Shown piece by piece: positions 46,290 through 55,746 of a stretch of DNA of 64,000 nt. Position numbers and translations under genes: made by a program. A model generated the notes under the pieces. The model did not search any database. It saw nothing but the letters and a program-made list of their open reading frames with translations, and was not told where the DNA came from. This DNA is from Candidatus Accumulibacter sp. 66-26 (GTDB lineage Bacteria > Pseudomonadota > Gammaproteobacteria > Burkholderiales > Rhodocyclaceae). How positions within the stretch are numbered: the first letter of the stretch is position 1; each line of letters begins with the position of its first letter. The stretch lies in assembly GCA_001897745.1 (NCBI GenBank), contig MKUH01000006.1:98482-162481 (forward strand), given 5' to 3'.

Positions 46290-46559
46290 ATGGAAACCGC
46301 CCCGGAAAATTCCCGGCTGACCCTGCACGAAGCCGCGCGCCTGCTCGCGGCGCCATCGATCCACGACGCCGAACTCGAACTCGCGCATGCCATCGAGGAC
46401 GGCCGCCTGCACGCCAACGTCAAACGCTGGGCGACCGAGCAATGGGAAAGCGGACTGCTGCCCGGCAACATCAACCGCCTTGAAACGTGGATCGAACGCA
46501 GCGATTTCGAAGCTTGGGTGGCGGCCCGTCAAAGCACTTCCGAAGCGAAGTCCGGCTAG
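46290..46559 (+). CDS. Small conserved hypothetical protein
   Basis: 89 residues with an ideal ribosome binding site (AAAGGAGGAA) and host-like GC-rich codons. The sequence (RLTLHEAARLLAAPSIHDAELELAHAIEDGRLHANVKRW, then NINRLETWIERSDFEAWVAAR) is fully helical and resembles the helix-turn-helix-like DNA-binding or excisionase-type small proteins only weakly. It is divergent from menE and lies at the left edge of the low-GC island. Function unknown. Confidence 0.6.
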   Translation: METAPENSRLTLHEAARLLAAPSIHDAELELAHAIEDGRLHANVKRWATEQWESGLLPGNINRLETWIERSDFEAWVAARQSTSEAKSG

Positions 46560-46660
46560 GGTTTTTGCCACGAACAGACGGGGATTAAGTGGATGTAGTG
46601 ACGAGGTCTTGCTCTGCCAGGCAGGCGCAGAGCTTCATTGCGGAGATCAAGGTCGGCTAT

Positions 46661-46682
46661 CGGCCGAGGCTGTGTGAAAACG
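46661..46682 (+). repeat. IS left terminal inverted repeat
   Basis: 22 bp, pairs with 48306-48327 at 20 of 22 positions. Confidence 0.8.
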
Positions 46683-46742
46683 CCTTGGCTGTGTACTCCA
46701 AACAGAGGTGTGGTGCGTTAATTCCTGTACGGAGGTGCAGGA

Positions 46743-48196
46743 ATGAAACGATTCATCGAAGGCGAGTCCCGTAGCCAGCTGACCTTGATGCCAGAATGCC
46801 TGGAAGACTACATCGGGCCAGACAATCCGGTCCGGGTAGTAGATGCATTTATTGATGCGCTCGACCTGGCCGAAATGGGGTTTGACACCGCGGCAGCAGT
46901 AACGGGACGGCCTGGCTACCACCCCGGACTGCTTCTCAAGCTCTACATCTACGGCTATCTGAACCGTATCCAGTCCAGTCGAGTCGGCGACTGGAGAGAG
47001 AGGCTGGGCGGAATGTTGAATTGATGTGGCTGACCGGCCGCTTATGCCCAGACTTCAAAACGATTGCCGACTTTCGCCGGGACAACGGCAAAGGCATCCG
47101 CAATGTCTGCCGGCGCTTTGTAGCCCTCTGTCGCCAACTTGATTTGTTCAGCGAAGCGACCGTGGCCATTGATGGCAGCAAGTTCAAGGCCGTGAATAAC
47201 CGCGACAAGAACTTCACACCGCACAAGCTGGCACAGCGGATGAAACAAATCGACGAGAGCATCGAGCGGTATTTGCAGGAGTTGGATACCGCCGACAGAA
47301 CGCAATCGCCCGATGCCGGTCGGCGCGGTCAGCACATCCAGGAGAAGTTAAGCAAGCTTCGCCAGCAGATGGAATCTCTCCGTCAAATTGAAGAGCAACT
47401 GAAGCTGCAGCCTGATGAACAACTCTCGCTGACCGACCCGGATGCCCGCTCGATGGCAACCAGCGGCCGAGGTACGGGGATGGTTGGCTACAACGTCCAA
47501 GCATCGGTGGATACGAAGCACCACCTCATTGTGACTCATGAGGTGACCAACGAAGGTCATGACCGCCGACAGTTATCGAATATGGCGATGAAATCGAGGG
47601 AAGCCACGGGCAAGGAACAACTGGACGTCCTAGCAGACCGGGGCTATTTCAAAGGGCTGGAAATACTCAAATGCGTCGAGGCTGGCATCACGCCTTGGGT
47701 GCCGAAAACGATGACCTCGGATAACAAGGCCAAGGGCTTGTTCGACAAGCGCGATTTCATTTACGTCGAAGCGGACGACGAATATCGTTGCCCTGCCGGA
47801 GAGCAACTGCCACGCCATCATTCATCGGTCGAGGCCGGCCTGTTGATTCACAGCTACTACACGACTGCCTGCCAACGCTGCGAACTCAAGTCTCAATGCA
47901 CGACCGGCAAGGAAAGGCGTGTTCGGCGCTGGGAGCATGAAGGCGTGCTCGACGCCATGCAACACCGGATGAACATCACGCCTGGGAAGATGAAGCAACG
48001 CCGATGCACGGTTGAACACGTCTTCGGCACGCTGAAATTCTGGATGGGCTCAGCGCACTTTCTGATGCGGCGGCTGAAGAACGTCAAAACAGAAATGAGC
48101 CTGCATGTCCTGAGCTATAACCTGCGCCGGGTCATCAATCTGCTGGGAGCTGACGAACTGATGGTGGCCATTAGGAGGTATGTGGCTGCAACTTGA
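46743..48196 (+). pseudogene. IS1182-family transposase, frameshifted
   Basis: The first part (46743-47024) begins MKRFIEGESRSQLTLMPECLEDYIGPDNPVRVVD and reads well to GYLNRIQSSR (46982). It then runs out of frame to a stop. The rest continues in another frame from LEREAGRNVELMWLTGR at 46991 to 48196. Eight bases (46983-46990) stand where three would keep the family sequence QSSRRLERE, so five extra bases are present, apparently from a local GTCGA/GTCGG duplication. The catalytic core (VAIDGSKFKAVNNRDKNF, VLADRGYF, RCTVEHVFGTLK) is otherwise intact. The element is probably immobile. Confidence 0.85.
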
Positions 48197-48305
48197 AGCA
48201 GCCCAGGGCAAAAACGACCATTTTTACCGCTCACATTTCGACTAAAAACTGCCTCCAGGTGAAACCGTCATTCTCGGCAGTCGTCAGTGGCCCAGCATTT
48301 AGGAT

Positions 48306-48327
48306 GCGTTTCCACACAACCTCGGCC
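48306..48327 (-). repeat. IS right terminal inverted repeat
   Basis: 22 bp, complementary to 46661-46682 with two mismatches. Confidence 0.8.
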
Positions 48328-48457
48328 CATTGCCGACTTTGGGACTGATATGCAAAAGCATCGGCTATAGGTCCCAAAGCGGACGCCAAATAATTGGGCA
48401 AACCTTTCAGCAAATCAAATCCCTATCCTAAAACCAGGATGGTTCTTGAATGAGCTA

Positions 48458-50740
48458 TCAGTTGCTGTAGCTTGAGCCAACCGACTTGGCGATTCCAACG
48501 GTTTTGGCCCCCTGGGTACCGTTAACCAGCCGCAGACCGTTGAAAACGACTAGCAGACTAGCCCCCATGTCCGCGAACACCGCCATCCACATCGAGGCGC
48601 TGTCAAAGATGGCCAGCAGGAGGAATACGAACTTGATGCCAAGGGCCAAGCTAATGTTCTGCCAGAGAACGGAATGGGTTTTCTGAGACAGGCGAATCGT
48701 TTCCGGTATGCGGCGAAGGTCATCGTTCATGATGACGACGTCAGCCGCCTCCATGGCGGTATGGGTGCCGGCGCCACCCATGGCAAAGCCGATATTGGCC
48801 GTAGCCAGAGCGGGGGCGTCATTGATGCCATCCCCGACCATGCCCACCTCATTGCGTCCGGCAGCCAGGGCGCGAATGGCATCTAATTTTTCTTGCGGGA
48901 GAAGGTTGGCGCGAACGTCCTGAATGCCCACCTGAGCGGCAATGCTGACCGCTGTCGCAGGGTTGTCCCCCGTCAACATCACAGGAGTTACGCCGAGCTT
49001 CAACAACTCGCCGATAGCCTCACGGGAACTGGCTTTAATCGTGTCGGCAACTGCAAACACCGCCAAAACACTTTTCTGATTAGCCAGGATGGCCACAGTC
49101 CGCCCCTGTTTTTCCTGTTCGGACAGAAGAGATTCCAAACCCGACGAACATTGCCCACGGTCATGAATCCATCGGTGATTGCCGAGCACATAGTCGTGAG
49201 CAGATATGGTTCCGAATACACCACGGCCCGGTTCGGCGCCGAAGTTCAACACTTCCATTTGCTGGGTTTGAGCCAGACCGGCGGCGACCGCTTTGGATAC
49301 CGGATGGTCTGAGCGCCCCGCCAGAGCAGCAGCGATTTGCACAATTTCGGCCTCTGGAAGGGCTTGCGTGAGGATGATACGAGCGACAAGCTTCGGCCGC
49401 CCCTCGGTCACCGTGCCGGTCTTGTCCAGGGCGATTGCCTTGAGTTTGCGGGCCTCTTCAAGGTAAGCCCCTCCTTTAATCAAGATGCCACGACGCGTAG
49501 CCGCTGCCAGGCCGCTGACCACGGTGACCGGTGTCGAGATGACCAAGGCGCATGGACAGGCGATGACCAAAATCACCAATGCCTTGTAGAGGCTGACCAT
49601 CCACGTCCACTCGAACATCAGCGGACCAGTCAAGACCAAGCCCAATGCCAAAACAAACACGCCCGGGGTATAGATGGCGGCAAACCGGTCGACAAAACGC
49701 TGGGTAGGTGCCCGTGAACCTTCGGCTTCCTCGACCGCATGAATAATGCGGGCCAGAACCGTGTCGCGTGCTGGTGACGTCACTTCAAATTCGAGCGCCC
49801 CGCTTTGATTGATAGTGCCCGCAAAGACCTCATCCCCAGGCCCTTTCTCGACCGGGATGCTTTCGCCGGTGACCGGAGATTGGTCGACGGCGGACTGCCC
49901 GACGCGGACACGGCCATCGAGAGCGAAGCGCTCCCCGGGGCGAACGCGAACGATGGCGCCAACCGCCACTTCCTTTGCTGGCGACGATTTCCACTGACCG
50001 TTCGCTTGGCGTACCTCGGCATCCTGGGGAGATAGGTCAAGCAGGCTCTTGATGGCATCACGTGCCCGCTCAACGGCACGTGCTTCGATAAGCTCGGCAA
50101 TGGCGTAGAGGGCCATCACCATCGCAGCTTCCGGCCACTCACCAATCACGAAGGCTCCGCCAACAGCGACCGACATCAGGGCGTTGATGTTCAGTTTTCC
50201 CCGCAGGATGGCCGCAATACCTTTCTTGAAGACAGAAAAACCTGAAAGTGCGATAGCTAAACCGGCGATAGCCATGCCCACCACTTTCCAGAGCATGATT
50301 TCAGGTGCGATATAGGCGACAAGCTCAGCGACAGTGGCGACGGCTAGCGCGGCGAGAGGCTGCAGGAACTGATTACGACCCAGACCATCCGTGTTGGCAG
50401 AGGACTCGGTCAGGATTTCCGAGTCGAATCCAGACTTCTTGATTGCCTGGCGAATATCGCTCCAGCTCTCATCCGGTACATCAACGCTCAATACCCGGGC
50501 GGTCAGGTCGAACGAGAGGCGACGCACTTCCTTAAAGCCCTCAAGAGCGCGGCGAATCTGCCCTTCCTCGGTCGGGCAATCCATGTCGGGAATCCGTAAA
50601 TGAAGCTGGCCGCGCTGGGCGTTTTTCAACACCTGGGCCGTACTTGGAATATCGGTTTTAGGTCCGTGGTCATGCCCACAGCAGCCATGGGAGGCGCCGT
50701 TGGGCGTTGCCTTAGTTTGAGTCAGTTCAAGGGAAGGCAT
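48458..50740 (-). CDS. cadA: Zn/Cd/Pb-exporting P-type ATPase
   Basis: 760 residues. The N-terminus carries CCGHDHG and a soluble metal-binding domain with the DCPTEE motif instead of GMTCxxC, as in ZntA/PbrA-type pumps. The P1B core is complete: membrane CPC (ACPCALVISTP), DKTGTVTEG phosphorylation site, HP motif (RSDHPVSKA), MLTGDNPATA, GDGINDAPAL. The CPC plus DCPTEE combination indicates divalent Zn, Cd or Pb export. The start at 50740 has a good ribosome binding site. Its promoter at 50775-50805 is a MerR-type promoter controlled by the divergent regulator. Confidence 0.9.
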   Translation of the reverse strand: MPSLELTQTKATPNGASHGCCGHDHGPKTDIPSTAQVLKNAQRGQLHLRIPDMDCPTEEGQIRRALEGFKEVRRLSFDLTARVLSVDVPDESWSDIRQAIKKSGFDSEILTESSANTDGLGRNQFLQPLAALAVATVAELVAYIAPEIMLWKVVGMAIAGLAIALSGFSVFKKGIAAILRGKLNINALMSVAVGGAFVIGEWPEAAMVMALYAIAELIEARAVERARDAIKSLLDLSPQDAEVRQANGQWKSSPAKEVAVGAIVRVRPGERFALDGRVRVGQSAVDQSPVTGESIPVEKGPGDEVFAGTINQSGALEFEVTSPARDTVLARIIHAVEEAEGSRAPTQRFVDRFAAIYTPGVFVLALGLVLTGPLMFEWTWMVSLYKALVILVIACPCALVISTPVTVVSGLAAATRRGILIKGGAYLEEARKLKAIALDKTGTVTEGRPKLVARIILTQALPEAEIVQIAAALAGRSDHPVSKAVAAGLAQTQQMEVLNFGAEPGRGVFGTISAHDYVLGNHRWIHDRGQCSSGLESLLSEQEKQGRTVAILANQKSVLAVFAVADTIKASSREAIGELLKLGVTPVMLTGDNPATAVSIAAQVGIQDVRANLLPQEKLDAIRALAAGRNEVGMVGDGINDAPALATANIGFAMGGAGTHTAMEAADVVIMNDDLRRIPETIRLSQKTHSVLWQNISLALGIKFVFLLLAIFDSASMWMAVFADMGASLLVVFNGLRLVNGTQGAKTVGIAKSVGSSYSN

Positions 50741-50774
50741 CTGCAATTTCCTGTCGTTAGTAACGTGTATGACC

Positions 50775-50805
50775 ATTACAATCCCTGGAGTAACTACAGG
50801 GTCAA
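50775..50805 (-). promoter_or_regulatory. MerR-family promoter of the cadA-type gene
   Basis: On the minus strand -35 TTGACC (50805-50800) and -10 TGTAAT (50780-50775) are separated by a 19-bp spacer. The spacer and -35 carry the dyad ACCCTG...CCAGGG. The over-long spacer is the hallmark of metal-responsive MerR regulators that untwist DNA. Confidence 0.85.
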
Positions 50806-50838
50806 GTGTTCTGTCGAATCTTTTTCTGCGGGAGAAAA

Positions 50839-51276
50839 ATGCGGATAGGCGAACTGGCGAAGGCCACAGGCGTGGATGTCGAGACCATTCGTTACTACGA
50901 AAAGGCGCAACTTCTCAGTCCGCCATCGCGTACCGATAACGGCTACCGTGCATACACGAAATCCCACTTGGAACGACTTTCCTTTATTCGCCATTGCCGG
51001 GCGCTGGATATTCCATTAGCCGAGATTCAGCGTTTGCTTTCGTTCCTGGATAACCCGCAGTCGGATTGCGGAGAAATCAATCTCCTCATTGACGCCCAGT
51101 TGGGTAAGGTCCGCGCCCGGTTAGCCAGCATGAGGGCTTTAGAGCTGCAACTGATGGCGCTAAGCCAACAGTGCTCGGCGCCGCATAGCGCCGCCGAATG
51201 CGGCATCCTGCATGACCTGGTGGCAGCAGCCCATGGGGAGGCTTGTGCCTGTCATCAACCTGGTACAGACAGTTGA
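50839..51276 (+). CDS. cadR: MerR-family Cd/Pb/Zn-responsive regulator (CadR/PbrR-like)
   Basis: 145 residues. The N-terminal MerR helix-turn-helix is MRIGELAKATGVDVETIRYYEKAQLLSPPSRTDNGYRAY, followed by a dimer helix. Metal-binding cysteines lie in SDCGEINLL and in the C-terminal AHGEACACHQPG extension, typical of CadR/PbrR. Ribosome binding site GGAGAAA. It is divergent from the P-type ATPase gene and should control the 19-bp-spacer promoter between them. Confidence 0.88.
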   Translation: MRIGELAKATGVDVETIRYYEKAQLLSPPSRTDNGYRAYTKSHLERLSFIRHCRALDIPLAEIQRLLSFLDNPQSDCGEINLLIDAQLGKVRARLASMRALELQLMALSQQCSAPHSAAECGILHDLVAAAHGEACACHQPGTDS

Positions 51277-51324
51277 TGTAGCGTCAGCCTCCGGCATGCG
51301 CCGCACAGGAGGCTAAGCCAGCAG

Positions 51325-51528
51325 TTAAACCATCGGCATCTGCGTATATCCAGCCTCGACGATTGCCTCCTGGAGTTCTTCAACAGTCGCTTCAATCGGC
51401 ACCACGGAGACCAAGTGCTGCTCGATGTCGATAGTGACCTTGGCTGCGCTATCAAGGTCTTTCAATGCCTTTGTGATTAGGCCGGCACAATGGCCGCAGG
51501 TCATGCCTTTTACTTCAAAGGTAACCAT
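51325..51528 (-). CDS. copZ: Copper chaperone (CopZ-type)
   Basis: 67 residues forming one heavy-metal-associated domain: MVTFEVKGMTCGHCAGLITKAL with the metal-binding GMTCGHC near residue 10, ending TVEELQEAIVEAGYTQ. It carries Cu(I) to CopA. Ribosome binding site GGAGAAAC. It is divergent from copA with its own MerR-type promoter (51566-51596). Confidence 0.88.
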   Translation of the reverse strand: MVTFEVKGMTCGHCAGLITKALKDLDSAAKVTIDIEQHLVSVVPIEATVEELQEAIVEAGYTQMPMV

Positions 51529-51565
51529 GGTGTTTCTCCGAGTGGGGTTTTGAACTAGCAACACC

Positions 51566-51596
51566 ACTCTGAGGCTTCCCATGGTGACAAGGTCAA
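51566..51596 (-). promoter_or_regulatory. CueR-type promoter of copZ
   Basis: On the minus strand -35 TTGACC (51596-51591) and -10 CAGAGT (51571-51566) have a 19-bp spacer, TTGTCACCATGGGAAGCCT, containing the CueR-like dyad ACCTT...GGGAAG. Confidence 0.75.
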
Positions 51597-51632
51597 CTAG
51601 AAAAACAGACGCAAAAAAATGCGCCAAGTCGC

Positions 51633-51663
51633 TTGGCCTTCCCATTATTGGAATCTTCATCAT
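51633..51663 (+). promoter_or_regulatory. CueR-type promoter of copA
   Basis: -35 TTGGCC and -10 CATCAT are separated by a 19-bp spacer with the dyad TTCCCATTATTGGAA, typical of CueR operators. It precedes the copA start by about 30 bp. Confidence 0.8.
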
Positions 51664-51692
51664 GGGTTCATCGTAACCCTTAGGAGACTCCA

Positions 51693-54101
51693 ATGTCCGC
51701 CACCTCACAATCCGCATCAGCAGTCGAGATAAAGCTCGGTATCGCTGGGATGACCTGTGCTTCCTGCGTTTCTCGTGTCGAAAAAGTGCTCCAGAAGATT
51801 CCCGGTGTAACTGACGTCAGTGTCAATCTGGCCACTGAGGAGGCGTCGATAAAAGCCATCTCCGCAGTTGAGATTGCCGCTTTGGCCGAAGCAGTCCACA
51901 AAGCGGGATACCAGCCCAAAACTGAGTCCGTCGAACTTCAGGTCGAAGGTATGACGTGCGCCTCCTGCGTTGGCCGCGTCGAGAAAGCCTTGCTCAAGGT
52001 GCCCGGGGTGCTGAAAGCGTCCGTTAATCTGGCCACCGAAAAGGTGACGGTCGAGACTTTATCCGGGGTGACTTTTGCCATGTTGGCAGCGGCGGTAAGC
52101 AAAGCCGGTTACACCGCCAATCCGCTCACCGAGCAACCGAGGGAATCGCCACGCAGTCATCTCCCCGATTGGTGGCCAATTGCCCTTAGCACCTTGCTGA
52201 CGCTGCCATTGATGGCGCCCATGCTGCTCGAACTCTTCGGAATTGAGTGGATGCTAGACGGCTGGGTACAAATGGCGCTGGCTAGCCCGGTTCAGTTTTG
52301 GCTGGGTTGGCGTTTCTACCGGGCTGGATGGAAGGCCGTCAAGGCGCGGGCGGGCAACATGGATTTGCTGGTCGTACTGGGCACCAGCGCCGCCTACGGC
52401 CTCTCGGTCTATCAGCTGATTCAGAGCGGCGATGAAGGGGCTTTCCATCTCTACTTTGAGGCCTCGGCAGCGGTCATCACCCTTGTCCTTTTGGGCAAAT
52501 GGCTGGAGGCTCGCGCCAAACGACAAACTGCGGATGCCATTCGTGCCCTGAATGCCCTTCGCCCCAGCGTTGCCAAGGTTCTAGTCGATGGCGAAGAGGT
52601 GACGACGCCGGTCGAAAGCTTGTCCATCGGCGACCTCGTCGTTGTCCGCCCAGGTGAGCGGATTGCCGTCGATGGAGAAGTGGTCAGTGGGCAAAGCCAC
52701 GCGGATGAAGCGCTCATCACCGGTGAAAGCCAACCTGTCTCGAAGAGCGTGGGTGACAAGGTGACGGGTGGTTCAGTTAATGGCGAGGGGCTGCTGCACG
52801 TCCGCACCATGGCCATCGGTGCAGAGACGACCTTGGCCCGTATCATTCGCATGGTCGAATCCGCCCAGGCTGCCAAGGCGCCGATTCAACGCATCGTGGA
52901 CCGTGTCAGCGCTGTCTTTGTGCCAGTGGTGTTGGTGATTGCTGTGGCCACCTTCGCCGGCTGGATGTTTTATTCAGGGGATTGGGAGCAAGCGTTAATC
53001 AATGCAGTTGCCGTCTTGGTCATCGCCTGTCCATGCGCGCTGGGCTTGGCCACTCCCACAGCGATTATGGCCGGTACGGGCGTGGCCGCTCGCCAGGGCA
53101 TTCTGATTAAGGATGCCGAAGCCCTTGAAGTGGCGCATGCGGTCACGGCAGTTGCGTTCGATAAGACCGGCACGCTGACTGATGGCAAGCCGTCACTTGC
53201 TGCGTTTGAGGCAGTTGGCGGCATCTCGAAAGATATGCTGTTGGGTATCGCTGGCGCCCTCCAGCAAACCAGTGACCACCCCTTGGCGCATGCAGTCATG
53301 GAGAAGGTGCGTGAACAGGGTGTTACTTTGCCTAGTGTTACTGAAGCCAAAGCCTTGCCTGGTCGCGGTATCCAAGCCAGGTTGGGTACGGGATCGATGC
53401 TTCTCGGTAGCTCACGACTCATGCAGGAACATCGTGTCTCTGCCGGCGAGCTTGGCCCTGTTGCGATAAAACTGGAAAGCGAAGGGAAAACCATCTCGTG
53501 GCTGATACATCAAAGCGGAACGACCTCTGAACTGCTGGGACTCCTTGCCTTTGGCGACACCATCAAGACTGCCTCTTACCAAGCGGTCTCCAAGTTACGT
53601 CAGCTCGGCATCAAAACGGTCATGCTCACGGGTGACAATCAGGGAAGTGCGCAGGCAGTAGCCAAGGAATTAGGCATTGATGAGGTGCGTGCGCAGCTTC
53701 TTCCGGGTGACAAGGCCAATATCATCCAGGAGCTTCGTGGCCAGGGACACGTTGTTGCAATGGTTGGTGACGGCCTGAACGATGCACCAAGCTTGGTGGC
53801 AGCAGATGTCGGGCTGAGCATGTCGACCGGAACCGATGTGGCCATGGAGGCAGCGGGTATCACGCTGATGCGTGGCGACCCTCGTTTGGTGGCCGACTCG
53901 TTTGATGTGTCGCGCCGTACCTACAGCAAAATCAAACAGGGTTTGTTCTGGGCCTTTGCCTACAATGTGCTGGGTATTCCTCTGGCAGCCTTGGGGATGC
54001 TGAACCCGGTCGTTGCCGGAGCCGCCATGGCGCTCAGCAGTGTTAGCGTGGTGACCAATGCGCTGCTGCTGCGTAAGTGGCAGGGCGAAGCGACTTCATA
54101 A
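51693..54101 (+). CDS. copA: Cu(I)-exporting P-type ATPase
   Basis: 802 residues. Two N-terminal metal-binding domains have GMTCASC motifs (near residues 19 and 87). The P1B-1 core includes CPC (446-448, [13 protein letters not shown]), [11 protein letters not shown] motif (TSDHPLAHA), [20 protein letters not shown] and the Cu-specific [14 protein letters not shown] and [19 protein letters not shown] near the end. It pumps Cu(I) (also Ag) out of the cytoplasm. Start 51693 has the ribosome binding site TAGGAG. cueR follows after 19 bp. Confidence 0.95.
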   Translation: MSATSQSASAVEIKLGIAGMTCASCVSRVEKVLQKIPGVTDVSVNLATEEASIKAISAVEIAALAEAVHKAGYQPKTESVELQVEGMTCASCVGRVEKALLKVPGVLKASVNLATEKVTVETLSGVTFAMLAAAVSKAGYTANPLTEQPRESPRSHLPDWWPIALSTLLTLPLMAPMLLELFGIEWMLDGWVQMALASPVQFWLGWRFYRAGWKAVKARAGNMDLLVVLGTSAAYGLSVYQLIQSGDEGAFHLYFEASAAVITLVLLGKWLEARAKRQTADAIRALNALRPSVAKVLVDGEEVTTPVESLSIGDLVVVRPGERIAVDGEVVSGQSHADEALITGESQPVSKSVGDKVTGGSVNGEGLLHVRTMAIGAETTLARIIRMVESAQAAKAPIQRIVDRVSAVFVPVVLVIAVATFAGWMFYSGDWEQALINAVAVLVIACPCALGLATPTAIMAGTGVAARQGILIKDAEALEVAHAVTAVAFDKTGTLTDGKPSLAAFEAVGGISKDMLLGIAGALQQTSDHPLAHAVMEKVREQGVTLPSVTEAKALPGRGIQARLGTGSMLLGSSRLMQEHRVSAGELGPVAIKLESEGKTISWLIHQSGTTSELLGLLAFGDTIKTASYQAVSKLRQLGIKTVMLTGDNQGSAQAVAKELGIDEVRAQLLPGDKANIIQELRGQGHVVAMVGDGLNDAPSLVAADVGLSMSTGTDVAMEAAGITLMRGDPRLVADSFDVSRRTYSKIKQGLFWAFAYNVLGIPLAALGMLNPVVAGAAMALSSVSVVTNALLLRKWQGEATS

Positions 54102-54120
54102 GCACAAGGAAAACGACGCA

Positions 54121-54528
54121 ATGAACATCGGTGCAGTAGCGAAAGCGTCTGGTGTGTCGACCAAGATGATTCGGCATTACGAAAGCATCGGGCTGCTATC
54201 GCCGGCTAGCCGGAGCGATTCAGGTTATCGTCGGTATGGCGAGAAGGATGTCGGAAACCTCCAATTCATCCGGCGTGCTCGTGACCTTGGGTTTTCGTTA
54301 GAGGAAATCAGAAACCTGCTTGGGCTATGGCAGGACCGGACTCGTCCAAGCCGCGAGGTGAAAGCGCTTGCCCAGCAGCATTTGGATTTCCTGGATAAGA
54401 AACTTGAGGAAATCCTGTCGATGAAAACGGCATTGGCACACTTGGTCAGCTGTTGCCATGGGGATGAACGGCCGGATTGTCCGATTTTGGAAGGAATTGC
54501 GGGGGCCAAGGAAAATGTTTTGCGGTAA
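54121..54528 (+). CDS. cueR: Cu(I)-responsive MerR-family regulator
   Basis: 135 residues. The N-terminal MNIGAVAKASGVSTKMIRHYESIGLL helix-turn-helix is of the CueR branch. The metal loop has two cysteines (CCHGDERPDCPILEGIA), matching Cu(I)-binding CueR. It should activate the two 19-bp-spacer promoters of copZ and copA. It is co-transcribed with copA. Confidence 0.92.
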   Translation: MNIGAVAKASGVSTKMIRHYESIGLLSPASRSDSGYRRYGEKDVGNLQFIRRARDLGFSLEEIRNLLGLWQDRTRPSREVKALAQQHLDFLDKKLEEILSMKTALAHLVSCCHGDERPDCPILEGIAGAKENVLR

Positions 54529-54635
54529 TTCGCTATTTATCAACGGGCAAGGTAGTTGTAGAGACGGTTAGTCGACCTAAAGCTGCCATGCAAGCTCTGG
54601 CGGTCGAGGGGCTGATATTGGCCGGATTCAGACAC

Positions 54636-55730
54636 TCAATCGTCCGTAGGGATAGTCCGACCATATGGCGAGAAACCTAGCCCCGGCTCGTCCGGAAACT
54701 TCAACCGGCCGGCCTGCACCCGAGGCGCCAGCCCGGTGTCTTCCGCGAGCCAGCCGGCGGTCGCCAGCCCGTGCGCCAGGTCGTTGCCGAGGGCGGCGGC
54801 GAGGTGGGCGGCGGCGAGGATGCCGCAGGCGCTGTCGAGGCTGCTGGTGACGACGCAGTCGATGCCGGCCGCGCCGGCGGCGTGGGCGAGCGCGAGGGCG
54901 GGGCGCAGGCCGCCGAGGCGGGGCGGCTTGATTACAAGGCGGCGCAGCGGCGGGGCGGCGAAGAACGGGTCGGCGGCATCGTGCGGGCCGGATTCGTCGA
55001 GCGCCAGCGGGAAGGCGCAGGCCGCCTGCAGGCGGGCGAGGGCGGCCGGCTGCGGGTCGGCGAGGGGTTCTTCGAGCTGCTCGACCGGCAGCCCGGCGCA
55101 GGCGGCGAGGAAGCGCGCGGCGTCGTTTTCGCTCCACGCGCGGTTGGCGTCGAGGCGCAGTTCGGTACCCCCCGGCAGCAGCTCGGCGAGGCGCTGCAGG
55201 TGGGCGATCTCGGCGTCGACCGGGGCGCTGCCGACCTTCAGTTTGAGCACCGTGAAGCCGTCGGCGCAGGCCTTGCGCACGGCGTCTTTGCTGCTCGCGG
55301 CCAGGCCGCCGAGCGCGGCGTTGACGGCGACGTCGGGGGCGCACGGGGCGCCGCGCAGAAAGTGGCCGAGGCCGACGCCGGCGGCCTGCGCGGCGAGGTC
55401 GAGGAGGGCGCATTCGATGGCGCAGCGCGCGGCGGGTGCGAGGGCGATGTCGCCGGGCAGCGCGAGCGTTTGCAGTGCTTCGGCGACGCTGTGTCCGGGC
55501 AGCCAGCGGGCGTAACCGTCGAGCGCGGCGTGCGCCTGCGCCGCCGTTTCGGTGCCGCTTTGGGCATTTGGGTCGGGCAGCGGCGCGCAGTCGCCGTAGC
55601 CGCTGCGTCCGTCTTCGGTCTCGATATGCATCAGCCAGCCCTCGCGGATTGCGAAGGCGCCGGCCGCCGTTTTCCACTCGGCGCGCAGCGGCAGCGCGTA
55701 GGGGTGGAGGCGGGCGTTGCGGATCAGCAT
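54636..55730 (-). CDS. menC: o-Succinylbenzoate synthase
   Basis: 364 residues of the enolase superfamily. An N-terminal capping domain (MLIRNARLHPYALPLRAEW) precedes the barrel. Catalytic features are LKLKVG (acid/base Lys), LRLDANRAW, LEEPLADPQ, ALDESG and VIKPPRLGG. It dehydrates SHCHC to o-succinylbenzoate. It starts 16 bp after menB. Its stop codon lies at the right edge of the metal island; a small change of the last residues by the insertion is possible and cannot be judged here. Confidence 0.88.
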   Translation of the reverse strand: MLIRNARLHPYALPLRAEWKTAAGAFAIREGWLMHIETEDGRSGYGDCAPLPDPNAQSGTETAAQAHAALDGYARWLPGHSVAEALQTLALPGDIALAPAARCAIECALLDLAAQAAGVGLGHFLRGAPCAPDVAVNAALGGLAASSKDAVRKACADGFTVLKLKVGSAPVDAEIAHLQRLAELLPGGTELRLDANRAWSENDAARFLAACAGLPVEQLEEPLADPQPAALARLQAACAFPLALDESGPHDAADPFFAAPPLRRLVIKPPRLGGLRPALALAHAAGAAGIDCVVTSSLDSACGILAAAHLAAALGNDLAHGLATAGWLAEDTGLAPRVQAGRLKFPDEPGLGFSPYGRTIPTDD

Positions 55731-55746
55731 CGTGCGGACCCCGGAA

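Larger units (their letters stand above)
46661..48327 (+). mobile_element. IS1182-family insertion sequence, decayed
   Basis: About 1.67 kb bounded by imperfect terminal inverted repeats: 46661-46682 (GGCCGAGGCTGTGTGAAAACGC) and 48306-48327, whose complement is GGCCGAGGTTGTGTGGAAACGC (20 of 22 identical). It encloses one transposase gene, disrupted by a frameshift. No target duplication is visible at the ends. Confidence 0.8.
46562..54635. mobile_element. Metal-resistance genomic island between menE and menC
   Basis: About 8 kb with visibly lower GC and different codon choice from both flanks. It contains a decayed IS1182-type element, a Zn/Cd/Pb efflux ATPase with its regulator, and a copper module (copZ, copA, cueR). 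It lies between menEFD and menBC. No integrase, tRNA target, terminal repeats or direct duplication could be identified, so the exact ends and insertion mechanism are unknown. The limits given are the ends of the flanking host-like genes. Confidence 0.65.

Noticed and set aside
46589..46774. Short open frame across the IS left end
   Set aside because: It runs through the IS terminal repeat and lacks a ribosome binding site.
46983..47021. Programmed frameshift joining the two transposase halves
   Set aside because: IS1182 transposases are normally one frame, and five extra bases with a local duplication fit a mutation better than a slippery site.
48231..48413. 60-residue open frame on the minus strand
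   Set aside because: It spans the IS right repeat and has no ribosome binding site or recognisable content.
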